Below are positions 30,895 to 39,794 of a stretch of DNA of 64,000 nt, in pieces. The notes under the pieces are model-generated. The model did not search any database, had not been told where the DNA came from, and saw only the letters and a list, made by a program, of their open reading frames with translations. This stretch comes from Bacteroidales bacterium. Its GTDB lineage: Bacteria; Bacteroidota; Bacteroidia; Bacteroidales; FEN-979. Within the stretch, counting starts at the first letter, position 1; each line of letters starts with the position of its first letter. The position numbers and the translations under genes were made by a program. The DNA is taken from the NCBI GenBank assembly GCA_028706295.1, contig JAQWBQ010000008.1:34215-98214 (forward strand). Direction: 5' to 3'.

Positions 30895-32835
30895 TTAATT
30901 CTTTGTGCCTGAAAAACCAAGTTTAACCGTAATGGAGTAATTAATTCCCGGCATCGGCCGGCTGGCAACAGATTGATAGTCGAGATCAAACAGGTTATTA
31001 ATATCAAGTTGTAAAGATAGAATAAAATTTTTCAATGTAATATTCTTTCCGAAAATAATATTTGACAAGTTATAACCTGGCATCATGGTCAGGTTATCTT
31101 TTCCAGTGTATCTTGCACTGACATAGAAGAAGTTATAATTTAGAAAAAACTTCCATTTCTCAATCGATAGGGTACTGTTGAGGGTGTTTTCCGGAATATA
31201 AATTTGTTGCTTACCAATTTTTTGATCATAGGTCGAATTTGCTTTTTCATAGGTCGACCTGCAAAAGTGGTAGTTGTTCTTCCATCCGATTGTAAACCCT
31301 GATATTCTTAAAAGCAGATTCAAGCCTGCTTCGATTCCGCGGGCATGGATCTCATCAATATTTTCGGGTTTAAACAAGGCGCTATTACCTTCAACCGGAC
31401 TCCAGGTGATCATGTCGTACAACCAGGTATAATATCCGGTGATGTTTGATTCGAGATAGACAATTTTATTTTTTGATTCCCAATTAAATGTTGTTCCTGC
31501 TTCGGTTGAATAACTCAGCTCAGGTTTCAGATCGGGGTTCCCAGCACCTTGCCAATAAAGATCATTAAGGGTCGGATACCGATAATTCCGGGCTAAATTC
31601 AGATTCAGCATGAAATTGTATTTATTGAACGGTTTGTATTCAACTCCAAGAGCGGCAATCAATGGATTCAGGGAAAAATCGATGATATCCTCACGGAGAA
31701 CTAGGGATGAATGAAAATGTTTGTTAAAACTGTAGTTTAGTTCTACAAAAAGACTTGTCAGCGATCTTGTTTTTCGTCCGGAATAATCATCAGAACGTAC
31801 CCAGTCATAAGTAAAATCGATGCCTGGCTTTATTTTTAGATTTTTAATTTTCGACCAGGTAAATCGGATCCGGTTGATCCAGGAATAAGTCTGATGAACA
31901 GAATTCATGTCAATCGTACTGTTTGAATAGTTCATATACTGGTCATTCAATGCCGATCGAATGAGAAGGTTGTAACCTTTATCAACCAGTTTATATTCCA
32001 GTACAGCCCTGACGGCACGATCATGAATTTTTTCCGTTTTGTTGGTGTCAAGATTCGATGTTGTCGGCGGTAGATTTCTGTTATCTTCACTTAACCAAAC
32101 CTTTGCCGAGAAAAGGTGACGGTTTTTAAATTTCCAGAAAAGTTCCTGTGATAACCCATATTGATAATAAGATGCATTTTCCTGTTTAACTTCCACCCCG
32201 TTGTTGTTGGTAAAGGGAAAATCATTCTGAGCCGACGTAAAGTTCCATTTTGTATGCGATTGAAGCTTTTCCGACCCAAAGCAAAGGTTAAGATTGGTTG
32301 TATAGATCGAGAAACTGCCAATCGATTGTGAAGCCAGCACATTGATCCGGTTATTCCAATCGGGCATTGTAATCAGATCAACAATTCCGCCAAAAGCGCC
32401 AGAGGTACGGGCTATGCCGGCGGCACCATACAGAATTTCCAGACCATCGAACTGGGAAACAGGTACCTGAGAAAAATCCATCTGCCCCAACATCGGTGAG
32501 TTAAGGCTGATTCCGTTCCATTCGACCTGGGTATGCTGCGCAGAAGTACCTCTGAATGATGGCGTTGCCAGGGTACCATTACCATAGGACTTGATAAATA
32601 TCGTAGAGTGTTCAGAAATTATTCGTGAAAGATCAGACCGCAGGTTGGGGATAAAAAGGCCTGAGTCCATGTGGATCTTTTTAAATCCTTCATTATCTAT
32701 AACAAAGTTTGATTTAACTTCTAATTCGGGTAGCCGGAGCGTATCCCTTAGTACCTGGGCTTGACCAGAGACAAGCGAACAAATTGAGAATAGTGCCAAA
32801 ATTCTCCGAAAGAAATATTTACGAAAGCTTATCAA
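30895..32835 (-). CDS. TonB-dependent receptor (BtuB-like)
   Basis: Plug: TPSFRGTSAQHTQVEWNGISLNSPMLGQMDFSQVPVSQFDGLEILYGAAGIARTSGAFGGIVDLIT; C-terminal beta-barrel strand ending SITVKLGFSGTKN. Confidence 0.88.
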   Translation of the reverse strand: MISFRKYFFRRILALFSICSLVSGQAQVLRDTLRLPELEVKSNFVIDNEGFKKIHMDSGLFIPNLRSDLSRIISEHSTIFIKSYGNGTLATPSFRGTSAQHTQVEWNGISLNSPMLGQMDFSQVPVSQFDGLEILYGAAGIARTSGAFGGIVDLITMPDWNNRINVLASQSIGSFSIYTTNLNLCFGSEKLQSHTKWNFTSAQNDFPFTNNNGVEVKQENASYYQYGLSQELFWKFKNRHLFSAKVWLSEDNRNLPPTTSNLDTNKTEKIHDRAVRAVLEYKLVDKGYNLLIRSALNDQYMNYSNSTIDMNSVHQTYSWINRIRFTWSKIKNLKIKPGIDFTYDWVRSDDYSGRKTRSLTSLFVELNYSFNKHFHSSLVLREDIIDFSLNPLIAALGVEYKPFNKYNFMLNLNLARNYRYPTLNDLYWQGAGNPDLKPELSYSTEAGTTFNWESKNKIVYLESNITGYYTWLYDMITWSPVEGNSALFKPENIDEIHARGIEAGLNLLLRISGFTIGWKNNYHFCRSTYEKANSTYDQKIGKQQIYIPENTLNSTLSIEKWKFFLNYNFFYVSARYTGKDNLTMMPGYNLSNIIFGKNITLKNFILSLQLDINNLFDLDYQSVASRPMPGINYSITVKLGFSGTKN

Positions 32836-32860
32836 AAACCAGGGTTAAGCTTATAGAGAG

Positions 32861-33847
32861 TCATTTAACAATTTTCCTGATAAAAGGTTGCATCCCGTCA
32901 AACTTAATGTCAACGAAGTAAACACCCTGTGCGAGGTTACCCAGATTGAGGGTGGTTTTATTTTCGAATACAAATGAGTAATACCGGCGGCCGTTCATAT
33001 CGAACAAAGTCAGCGTACCCGGAGTGTGAAATCCACAGATCACATTGAGTTGATCCCTTACGGGATTGGGATACAGGATGACCGTCAATAAGGAATCCGG
33101 GGTAGGGTAATGGTCTAAAACTGAAACTGCATCCAGGTCAAAGCCGCCAGTTCCAAAAGGTGTCGGCCACGGGTCGTTAATAATCCTCCCCTCTGAATCA
33201 ACACTTTGAAACCCAGGGTTCAGACATCCCCCGACATCAATTATTTTAACATGGGTTATGTTTGAAGGATCAATTCCAGTGCTATCAATAACATCCTCCA
33301 GGTCGAAGGGAGTACCATAACCCATCCGGTACTTTCCAGCAAGGTTATTTATCTTAGTCGCATCCAGGGTATCAAAGGTTCCAACCTGTACTGATGACTG
33401 GGTCAAGGATGTTGACGGAAATCTGACAAACCTTTTACCATCGGAACTGACTTCCACAAAAGCCAGTTCAAGAAAGGAGTTGCTAAAGGAGTTTTCAAAT
33501 ACAGAGAAGTCGGGACCAACGCCATTTTTTATCGGCGGATCAAAGGTCAAAATTGCTATCCCTTGATCGCCCAAGCTAACAACCAGATCATCAGCCGGTC
33601 CGCTTCCATAAAGACTACTTCCATAAGTTGCCTTATTTGATCCTTCAAAGGTAACAGTCGTATCGGTCTGATCAATATAACCCCTGAATATTGAGCAGGT
33701 ATTTGCCCAGTCGATATTGATCAGGCTGTCTTTGTAAATTGCTGTAGATCCATATTTTCCTGCTGGGGGAGGAAACTGTGCAGATGCCAGAGAGACAGAA
33801 AATGAAAAACAAATCAGAAGAAAAGTGTAAATAATGGCTTTATACAT
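32861..33847 (-). CDS. Secreted cell-surface protein with T9SS type A sorting domain
   Basis: Start set to ATG 33847 (signal peptide MYKAIIYTFLLICFSFSVSLASA). GPDFSVFENSFSNSFLELAFVEVSSDGKRFVRFPS; C-terminal LYPNPVRDQLNVICGF...GVYFVDIKF. Confidence 0.8.
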   Translation of the reverse strand: MYKAIIYTFLLICFSFSVSLASAQFPPPAGKYGSTAIYKDSLINIDWANTCSIFRGYIDQTDTTVTFEGSNKATYGSSLYGSGPADDLVVSLGDQGIAILTFDPPIKNGVGPDFSVFENSFSNSFLELAFVEVSSDGKRFVRFPSTSLTQSSVQVGTFDTLDATKINNLAGKYRMGYGTPFDLEDVIDSTGIDPSNITHVKIIDVGGCLNPGFQSVDSEGRIINDPWPTPFGTGGFDLDAVSVLDHYPTPDSLLTVILYPNPVRDQLNVICGFHTPGTLTLFDMNGRRYYSFVFENKTTLNLGNLAQGVYFVDIKFDGMQPFIRKIVK

Positions 33848-34003
33848 TTCTAAATTGTTCCGGGATCCTGTTGATAACATAAGTCGATTCAGTGGGAAAC
33901 GATATTGTTGTTGACAAGAACAAACAAAAGTAGGAAAAAATGTCCTTACTGGCATTAATTTCTTAACTTTGCTTAATCCAATTATCCCTATTCAGACTGT
34001 GTA

Positions 34004-34219
34004 ATGAGTTTAAAACGAGTTCTTTCCTATGGGATTGTCTGGGTGTTTTGCTTCACCCTTTTAACGGGAACGGGTTGTTCCTCAAGAAAATCGGTATGTA
34101 GCTCAAACAATCAATATTCCGTTAAAAAGCATAAGAAAAACAAAAGTGCATACAATATCCGCTATGAGTACAAATCAAAGCCTGTAAAAAAATCCTATGT
34201 TATCAGGAATAGGAGATAA
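34004..34219 (+). CDS. Small, highly basic putative lipoprotein
   Basis: Signal/lipobox LLTGTGC then a Lys/Arg/Tyr-rich 50-aa tail; preceded by TAACTTTG (33964-33971). Confidence 0.6.
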   Translation: MSLKRVLSYGIVWVFCFTLLTGTGCSSRKSVCSSNNQYSVKKHKKNKSAYNIRYEYKSKPVKKSYVIRNRR

Positions 34220-34232
34220 TAGGAAAACCGGG

Positions 34233-35018
34233 TCACTTTTTCTTCTGTTCGATCCCGTTTTTATACTTGATTACAGCCTGGATTTTACCAACTTCATCGT
34301 ACTCAGTCCAGGTTCCATCTTTCAAACCCATTAAATGTGTACCTGAAACTTTTACCCTGCCATTCCTGTAATATTCTTTTGATTCACCAGAAAGCAGATC
34401 ATTAGTGTAAAAGTTCAAAGATTGTAAAGAATCATTTTCGTAGTAAGTTTTTTGGGGCCCTTCGAATTTCCCGTTTTTATAATTATATTCCGCTATTAAT
34501 TTTCCTGATTTATTATACCATTTTGAAGCGCCATCTTTCATATCATCCTTGAAATTTGTCTCTTCCTGTATTTTCCCATTATCAGCAAATTTTCTAAAAG
34601 TACCATTCTTTATACCATTTTTGTATTCACCATCAGAGAGCGGAAAATCATTATATTGTCCATATGATACCGTTTCCCCATTTAAAAGTCCGTCCTTATA
34701 ATTCTCAACAAGGCTTACTTTTCCTTTACGATCAAATTGAATAGAAATTCCGTCCTTATTGCCGTTGGTGTAATAGTCGATCCGATAAATCATTTTGTTT
34801 GGATAGTATCCGACCCAGTTTTTTATTTTTCTATTGTTCAGGTATTCCCCTTTAAAGGTCGCATCACCCTGTTTTTCGATCCAATAACCATATTTATTTC
34901 CCTGATTATCAGATTTATTTGTTGTGTCAGAAATTTTGTTGTCTCTTGAAGGAGTTTGTGCTTTCATGGTTACTGAAAGCATTAGGAGGATCACTAAAAA
35001 AAGGATTTTGTTCTTCAT
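34233..35018 (-). CDS. MORN-repeat protein, YwqK-family antitoxin-like
   Basis: Repeated YxNGxxxGxxxxYxxNG units: YKDGLLNGETVSYGQYND, YKNGIKNGTFRKFADNGKIQEETNFKDDMKDGASKWYNKSGKLIAEYNYKNGKFEG. Confidence 0.8.
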   Translation of the reverse strand: MKNKILFLVILLMLSVTMKAQTPSRDNKISDTTNKSDNQGNKYGYWIEKQGDATFKGEYLNNRKIKNWVGYYPNKMIYRIDYYTNGNKDGISIQFDRKGKVSLVENYKDGLLNGETVSYGQYNDFPLSDGEYKNGIKNGTFRKFADNGKIQEETNFKDDMKDGASKWYNKSGKLIAEYNYKNGKFEGPQKTYYENDSLQSLNFYTNDLLSGESKEYYRNGRVKVSGTHLMGLKDGTWTEYDEVGKIQAVIKYKNGIEQKKK

Positions 35019-35046
35019 AAAGTAAAATATTGATAGATTGTCAAAA

Positions 35047-36357
35047 TTACATTATTACCGCAAATAAATCAAAGCTTTCATTTCCTGTTACGCGCACTGT
35101 ACAAAAAGTTCCGGGTGCAATTACCTGATCCTGCCTTTTTATCAGGATCTCATTATCAACCTCGGGTGAATCGAATTCTGACCGGCCAATGAAATAGTCG
35201 CCTTCACTGCGGTCAATGATAACAGTCATGATTTTGCCTATCTTGTTTTGGTTCAGTTCATGAGATATCTGATCCTGCGTATTCATAAGTTCTTCGAGTC
35301 GGTTTTCTTTGGTTCGGGTGGTAACGGAATCCTTGAAAGTAAATGCTGACGTGCCCTCTTCGGCTGAGTAGGTAAAAGCCCCGAGACGATCGAATTTGAA
35401 TTCTTCTACAAACTTTTTCAGTTCAAGAAATTCAGACCTTGTTTCTCCCGGGTAGCCCACAATGAGCGTTGTTCGGATTGCAACCCCGGGTATCCTGTTT
35501 CGAATTTTTTCAATAAGCATCCGTGTTTCTTTCCCGTTTATGCCCCGTCGCATTGACTTCAGGATACGATCGCTGATATGTTGCAGCGGAATATCAATGT
35601 ATTTGCAGATATTTTGGTATGAATTTATTACCTCGAAGAGTTCATCTGGAAATCCATCGGGATAGGTATAGTGAAGACGAATCCAGTCCAATCCCTTGAT
35701 TTCTGCCAAATTGCGCAAGAGATTCGGAAGGCGCCTTGTATGATGGGTGTCAAGTCCAAAATAAGTCGTGTCCTGGGAAATGATATTAAGTTCTTTGACT
35801 CCACCTTCCACAAGGATTCTTGCTTCCCGGAGGATCTCATCTTCCGGTCGGCTAACGTGGTTTCCACGGATAGATGGAATGGCGCAGAAAGAGCATCTAC
35901 GGTCACATCCTTCAGCAATTTTCAGGTAGGCATAGTGGCGGGGAGTGGTTAACCATCTCTCACCGACCAACTCTTGCCGGTAGGTTCCCCCGAGCCGTTC
36001 AAGGACTCTCTTAAAATCATTGACTCCAAAAAAGCCATCCACTTCCGGGATTTCTTCTGTTAGCTCTGATTTATACCGCTCGGACAGGCATCCCATGACA
36101 AAGAGCCGACCTATCCTGTCATTCTTTTTAGCTGTTACAAATTCCAGGATGGTATCGATGGATTCTTTTTTGGCATCGTGAATAAAACCACAGGTATTAA
36201 TAATTGCAGCATCGATATAATCTCTGCCATCCGGGTTATATTGGATATCAAAACCGTTGTGTTCTGCCTGTTTCATCAGCGCCTCGGTATCGACGAGGTT
36301 TTTAGCACATCCGAGGGATACAAATCCGATTTTCCGAAAGTTCGGTTTTGTTTTCAA
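35047..36357 (-). CDS. rimO: Ribosomal protein uS12 methylthiotransferase RimO
   Basis: IGFVSLGCAKNLVDTEALM, KIAEGCDRRCSFCAIPSIRG (radical SAM CxxxCxxC), C-terminal TRAM-like domain. Confidence 0.95.
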   Translation of the reverse strand: MKTKPNFRKIGFVSLGCAKNLVDTEALMKQAEHNGFDIQYNPDGRDYIDAAIINTCGFIHDAKKESIDTILEFVTAKKNDRIGRLFVMGCLSERYKSELTEEIPEVDGFFGVNDFKRVLERLGGTYRQELVGERWLTTPRHYAYLKIAEGCDRRCSFCAIPSIRGNHVSRPEDEILREARILVEGGVKELNIISQDTTYFGLDTHHTRRLPNLLRNLAEIKGLDWIRLHYTYPDGFPDELFEVINSYQNICKYIDIPLQHISDRILKSMRRGINGKETRMLIEKIRNRIPGVAIRTTLIVGYPGETRSEFLELKKFVEEFKFDRLGAFTYSAEEGTSAFTFKDSVTTRTKENRLEELMNTQDQISHELNQNKIGKIMTVIIDRSEGDYFIGRSEFDSPEVDNEILIKRQDQVIAPGTFCTVRVTGNESFDLFAVIM

Positions 36358-36362
36358 TGAAA

Positions 36363-37316
36363 TCAGTTATTGAACAGGCTGTCGACGAATTCGATCCGGT
36401 TAAATACCTGGAGGTCATCAATTCCTTCGCCCACACCAATATATTTAACCGGAATTTTAAACTGATCTGAAATCCCGATCACAACACCTCCCTTGGCAGT
36501 ACCATCAAGCTTGGTCAGAGCCAGTGCATTCACTTCGGTGGCAGCCGTAAACTGTTTAGCCTGTTCGAAAGCATTCTGTCCGGTAGAAGCATCTAAGATG
36601 AGCAATATTTCATGGGGCGCTTCCGGCATTAATTTTTGCATAACTTTTCTGATTTTCGAAAGTTCGTTCATCAGGTTGACTTTGTTATGTAATCGGCCGG
36701 CTGTATCGATAATGACGACATCGGTATCACGGGCTATTGCTGATTTCAACGTATCGAAAGCGACCGAGGCAGGATCGGCGCCCATTCCCTGGGTAATAAC
36801 GGGGACCCCTACCCTATCGGCCCAGATGGTGATCTGGTCGACCGCGGCTGCGCGAAAAGTATCTGCTGCGCCCAGCAATACACTTTTTCCCGACTTAACA
36901 AATTGATTGGCCAGTTTGCCAATGGTTGTAGTTTTACCCACGCCGTTGACCCCAACCACCATGATAACATAAGGTTTTTTCCCTTCAGGAATCAAAAATT
37001 CAGTAAAATCCTGAATATTGTTTTCCTGGAGTAACGCTGCAATCTCTTCTCTCAGAATTGAATTCAATTCCCCGGTTCCAAGATACTTATCCATGGAGAC
37101 ACGTTTCTGAATCCGGTCGATAATCTTCAGAGTCGTTTCAACGCCAACATCCGATGTGACCAGTATCTCTTCCAGGTTATCTAGGACCTCATCATCAATG
37201 GTTGATTTCCCAATGATGGATTTAGAAATTCTGGTAATGATGTTTGATTTCGTTTTCTGGAGCCCCTGGTCAAGGCGTTCTTTCTTATCCCGTGAAAATA
37301 TATTGAAGAGACCCAT
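36363..37316 (-). CDS. ftsY: Signal recognition particle receptor FtsY
   Basis: MVVGVNGVGKTTTIGKLANQFVKSGKSVLLGAADTFRAAAVDQ, VIIDTAGRLHNK, LTKLDGTAKGG. Confidence 0.95.
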   Translation of the reverse strand: MGLFNIFSRDKKERLDQGLQKTKSNIITRISKSIIGKSTIDDEVLDNLEEILVTSDVGVETTLKIIDRIQKRVSMDKYLGTGELNSILREEIAALLQENNIQDFTEFLIPEGKKPYVIMVVGVNGVGKTTTIGKLANQFVKSGKSVLLGAADTFRAAAVDQITIWADRVGVPVITQGMGADPASVAFDTLKSAIARDTDVVIIDTAGRLHNKVNLMNELSKIRKVMQKLMPEAPHEILLILDASTGQNAFEQAKQFTAATEVNALALTKLDGTAKGGVVIGISDQFKIPVKYIGVGEGIDDLQVFNRIEFVDSLFNN

Positions 37317-37331
37317 ATTGAAAACCTCATA

Positions 37332-37366
37332 TATAAAAAAAGCTTTTTTCCGAAGAAAAAAGCTTT
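37332..37366 (-). terminator. Rho-independent terminator between the DUF4295 gene and ftsY
   Basis: On the minus strand: AAAGCTTTTTTC-TTCG-GAAAAAAGCTTT (37366-37339) followed by TTTTATA; C(UUCG)G tetraloop. Confidence 0.8.
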
Positions 37367-37387
37367 ACAGTAAAATGGTTGACTTTA

Positions 37388-37549
37388 CTAATTTTCTTTA
37401 TTGGCTAAAAAATCCTTAACCATATCGTTGGCGACAATCGTTTCTTTAAAAACATAAGCTCCGGTTTTGGGAGACTTAACCATCCGGATAACTTTCGTGA
37501 AATCTTTTCCAGAGGTAGCTTTAAATGATGCAACAACTTTCTTTGCCAT
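37388..37549 (-). CDS. DUF4295 small protein (53 aa; Bacteroidota-specific ribosome-associated family)
   Basis: Read directly; below the ORF-track cutoff: MAKKVVASFKATSGKDFTKVIRMVKSPKTGAYVFKETIVANDMVKDFLANKEN, between rpmG and ftsY. Confidence 0.88.
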   Translation of the reverse strand: MAKKVVASFKATSGKDFTKVIRMVKSPKTGAYVFKETIVANDMVKDFLANKEN

Positions 37550-37557
37550 ATCTTGAA

Positions 37558-37746
37558 TTATTTAATTTCTTTGTGAACCGTGACTTTTTTCAGGTAAGGG
37601 TTGAATTTTTTCAATTCAATTCTCTCCGGTGTATTTTTCTTATTTTTCGTAGTGATGTACCGTGATACACCTGGGACACCGCTTGTTTTTTGTTCGGTAC
37701 ATTCGAGGATCACCTGAATCCGTTGATCTTTACTCTTCTTTGCCAT
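37558..37746 (-). CDS. rpmG: 50S ribosomal protein bL33
   Basis: Start set to ATG 37746: [62 protein letters not shown]. Confidence 0.93.
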   Translation of the reverse strand: MAKKSKDQRIQVILECTEQKTSGVPGVSRYITTKNKKNTPERIELKKFNPYLKKVTVHKEIK

Positions 37747-37863
37747 CTTTAAACGCTTTATTTTTCGGGACTGCAAAATTAAACGATTCCCTCGAAAAAA
37801 CAAAATATATTTCAGGCTAAAATAAATTTCCTAATTTGGCCTGATTGAATTGTTTTCTCATTT

Positions 37864-38766
37864 ATGATGTGGCAATCTTATATCAATGGATTTAAATCTT
37901 TCCTTCGGCTTGAAAGGTCGTTGTCGGTCCATTCGGTGGAGGCATATGTTCATGATGTCACAAAGATCTTACAATTTCTTGAATCCCGTGGATTGAATGT
38001 CACGCCGGAAACGATTGAATTGCAACATTTTCAGGATTTTCTTAAATGGGTAACTGAACTGGGAATGACAGCCCGGACACAAGCCCGGGTAATTTCAGGA
38101 TTAAGATCATTCTTCAGATATCTTTTGCTTGAAAACCTGATCGACAAGGATCCGACCGAATTGTTGGAATTGCCAAAAATAGGGCGGAAACTTCCCGTTT
38201 TCCTCAGTGTGGAGGAGATCGACCGGCTCATTGCTCAGATCGACCAAAGCAAACCCGAAGGAAGGCGGAATAAAGCTATGCTTGAGACCCTTTATGGATG
38301 CGGACTCAGGGTTTCAGAACTGATTACGCTTAAGATATCCAATCTTCATTTTCATGAAGGGTTTGTCAAAATCACTGGAAAAGGTGATAAAGAACGGCTG
38401 GTTCCAGTCGGGCGGGTTGCTCAGAAGGAACTTGAATACTATCTTCAGGAGGTTCGACCTCTGGGGAAAATTGCTTATGGTCAGGAAGATTTTGTATTTC
38501 TAAACAGGCGCGGGAGTCACCTTTCGCGGGTCATGGTATTCCATATCATCAGGGAACTAGCGATTCTCGGAGGAATAAAAAAGAAGATCAGTCCTCATAC
38601 CTTCCGGCACTCCTTTGCTACCCATCTGGTTGAAGGCGGAGCTGACCTGAGGGCGGTGCAGGAAATGCTCGGACATGAATCCATTACCACGACCGAAATC
38701 TATACCCATTTGGATCGCAACTATTTACGCAGCACAATCATTCAGTTCCATCCAAGATCAAAATAA
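37864..38766 (+). CDS. xerD: Tyrosine recombinase XerC/XerD family (XerD-like)
   Basis: ETLYGCGLRVSELITLKISNL, KGDKERLVPVG, HTFRHSFATHLVEGGADLRAVQEMLGHESITTTEIYTHLD. Confidence 0.88.
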   Translation: MMWQSYINGFKSFLRLERSLSVHSVEAYVHDVTKILQFLESRGLNVTPETIELQHFQDFLKWVTELGMTARTQARVISGLRSFFRYLLLENLIDKDPTELLELPKIGRKLPVFLSVEEIDRLIAQIDQSKPEGRRNKAMLETLYGCGLRVSELITLKISNLHFHEGFVKITGKGDKERLVPVGRVAQKELEYYLQEVRPLGKIAYGQEDFVFLNRRGSHLSRVMVFHIIRELAILGGIKKKISPHTFRHSFATHLVEGGADLRAVQEMLGHESITTTEIYTHLDRNYLRSTIIQFHPRSK

Positions 38767-38781
38767 ACTGACGATCCCAGG

Positions 38782-39576
38782 TTATTTGAAAGGTGAGTTG
38801 GGTTCTTTTGCCATATGGTTATAGACCATCCGGTCCATGAATTTTGGGAAGAATTTATTGAGAAGGACGGTCATCCTTCCCGTTGTGGTTAGAACAATAC
38901 GGTCTTGTCTTTTTTCAATTGCGCGGATGATGTGAGCTGCAACTGACTCGGCCGTCATCAGCATGCTTTCGTCGAGTGGGGTCTCTCCCTGTGCTGATCC
39001 ATCTTTAGAGAGTGCCACATTGCGGATGTTGGATGCTGTGAATCCCGGGCAGGCAATCAGAACATGCAAATTTTTCTTCATGTTTTCGATCCGGACGACT
39101 TCAAGAAAACCCTGCATGGCAAATTTGGAGGCAGAATATCCTGTTCGTCCTGGCAATCCTTTATAACCGGCTACCGATGAGACTCCAACCAGTGAACCAT
39201 GGGACAGGAGCAGATAGGGCAATGCGAATTTTGAACAATACACGGTTCCCCAAAAGTTGGTATCCATTAGTTTCCGGATTACATTCAGGTCAACATCTTC
39301 AAACAATGCCCTCATCGAGATCCCGGCATTGTTGATCAGGATATCGATACGGCCGAATTTTTCGATGGTTTGGTTTATCAGGTTTTTGCAATCTTCTTCA
39401 CGGGTTACGTCGGTCTTCACGAACAATATTTCCGGATGATCTCCTGAAAACTCCGGTTGGTTTACGGGTGTGCGTGATGCAAGTACCAGTTTGGCTCCCC
39501 GGCGGGCCAATTCCAGCGCCAGGGCTTTCCCTATTCCGGATGATGCGCCGGTGATGATGACAACTTTATTTTTCAT
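38782..39576 (-). CDS. SDR family oxidoreductase
   Basis: VVIITGASSGIGKALALELARRGAKLVLASR, NNAGISM, GYSASKFAM. Confidence 0.92.
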   Translation of the reverse strand: MKNKVVIITGASSGIGKALALELARRGAKLVLASRTPVNQPEFSGDHPEILFVKTDVTREEDCKNLINQTIEKFGRIDILINNAGISMRALFEDVDLNVIRKLMDTNFWGTVYCSKFALPYLLLSHGSLVGVSSVAGYKGLPGRTGYSASKFAMQGFLEVVRIENMKKNLHVLIACPGFTASNIRNVALSKDGSAQGETPLDESMLMTAESVAAHIIRAIEKRQDRIVLTTTGRMTVLLNKFFPKFMDRMVYNHMAKEPNSPFK

Positions 39577-39794
39577 GGGTTAAATCTTTTGAGAAACGAT
39601 TTAGATGTGTTGAAAGAATGCAACGGCTCTCTCCCACTGCAAATGTATCCAATCTATACGATTTTATATCTTTGGCCTGTTATATACCGGATCAGAACAG
39701 GTTTGCAATAATGAAACCCTTCTCTTCACCTTATGAAATCATAGCAAAGTAAATGTTTCGCATTTTTGTTGAAATACAGTTTTAATTCTATTTT

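Noticed and set aside
33848-34003. Cobalamin riboswitch upstream of the TonB locus
   Set aside because: 'cccactgaa' superficially resembles part of the B12 box, but the rest of the conserved core is absent and the region is short.
34233-35018. A toxin-antitoxin system at the YwqK-like gene
   Set aside because: No toxin candidate is adjacent, and the protein has a signal peptide.
37864-38766. Phage or integrative-element integrase
   Set aside because: Sequence reads as a housekeeping XerC/D-type recombinase, and no tRNA, att repeat or mobile cargo is adjacent.
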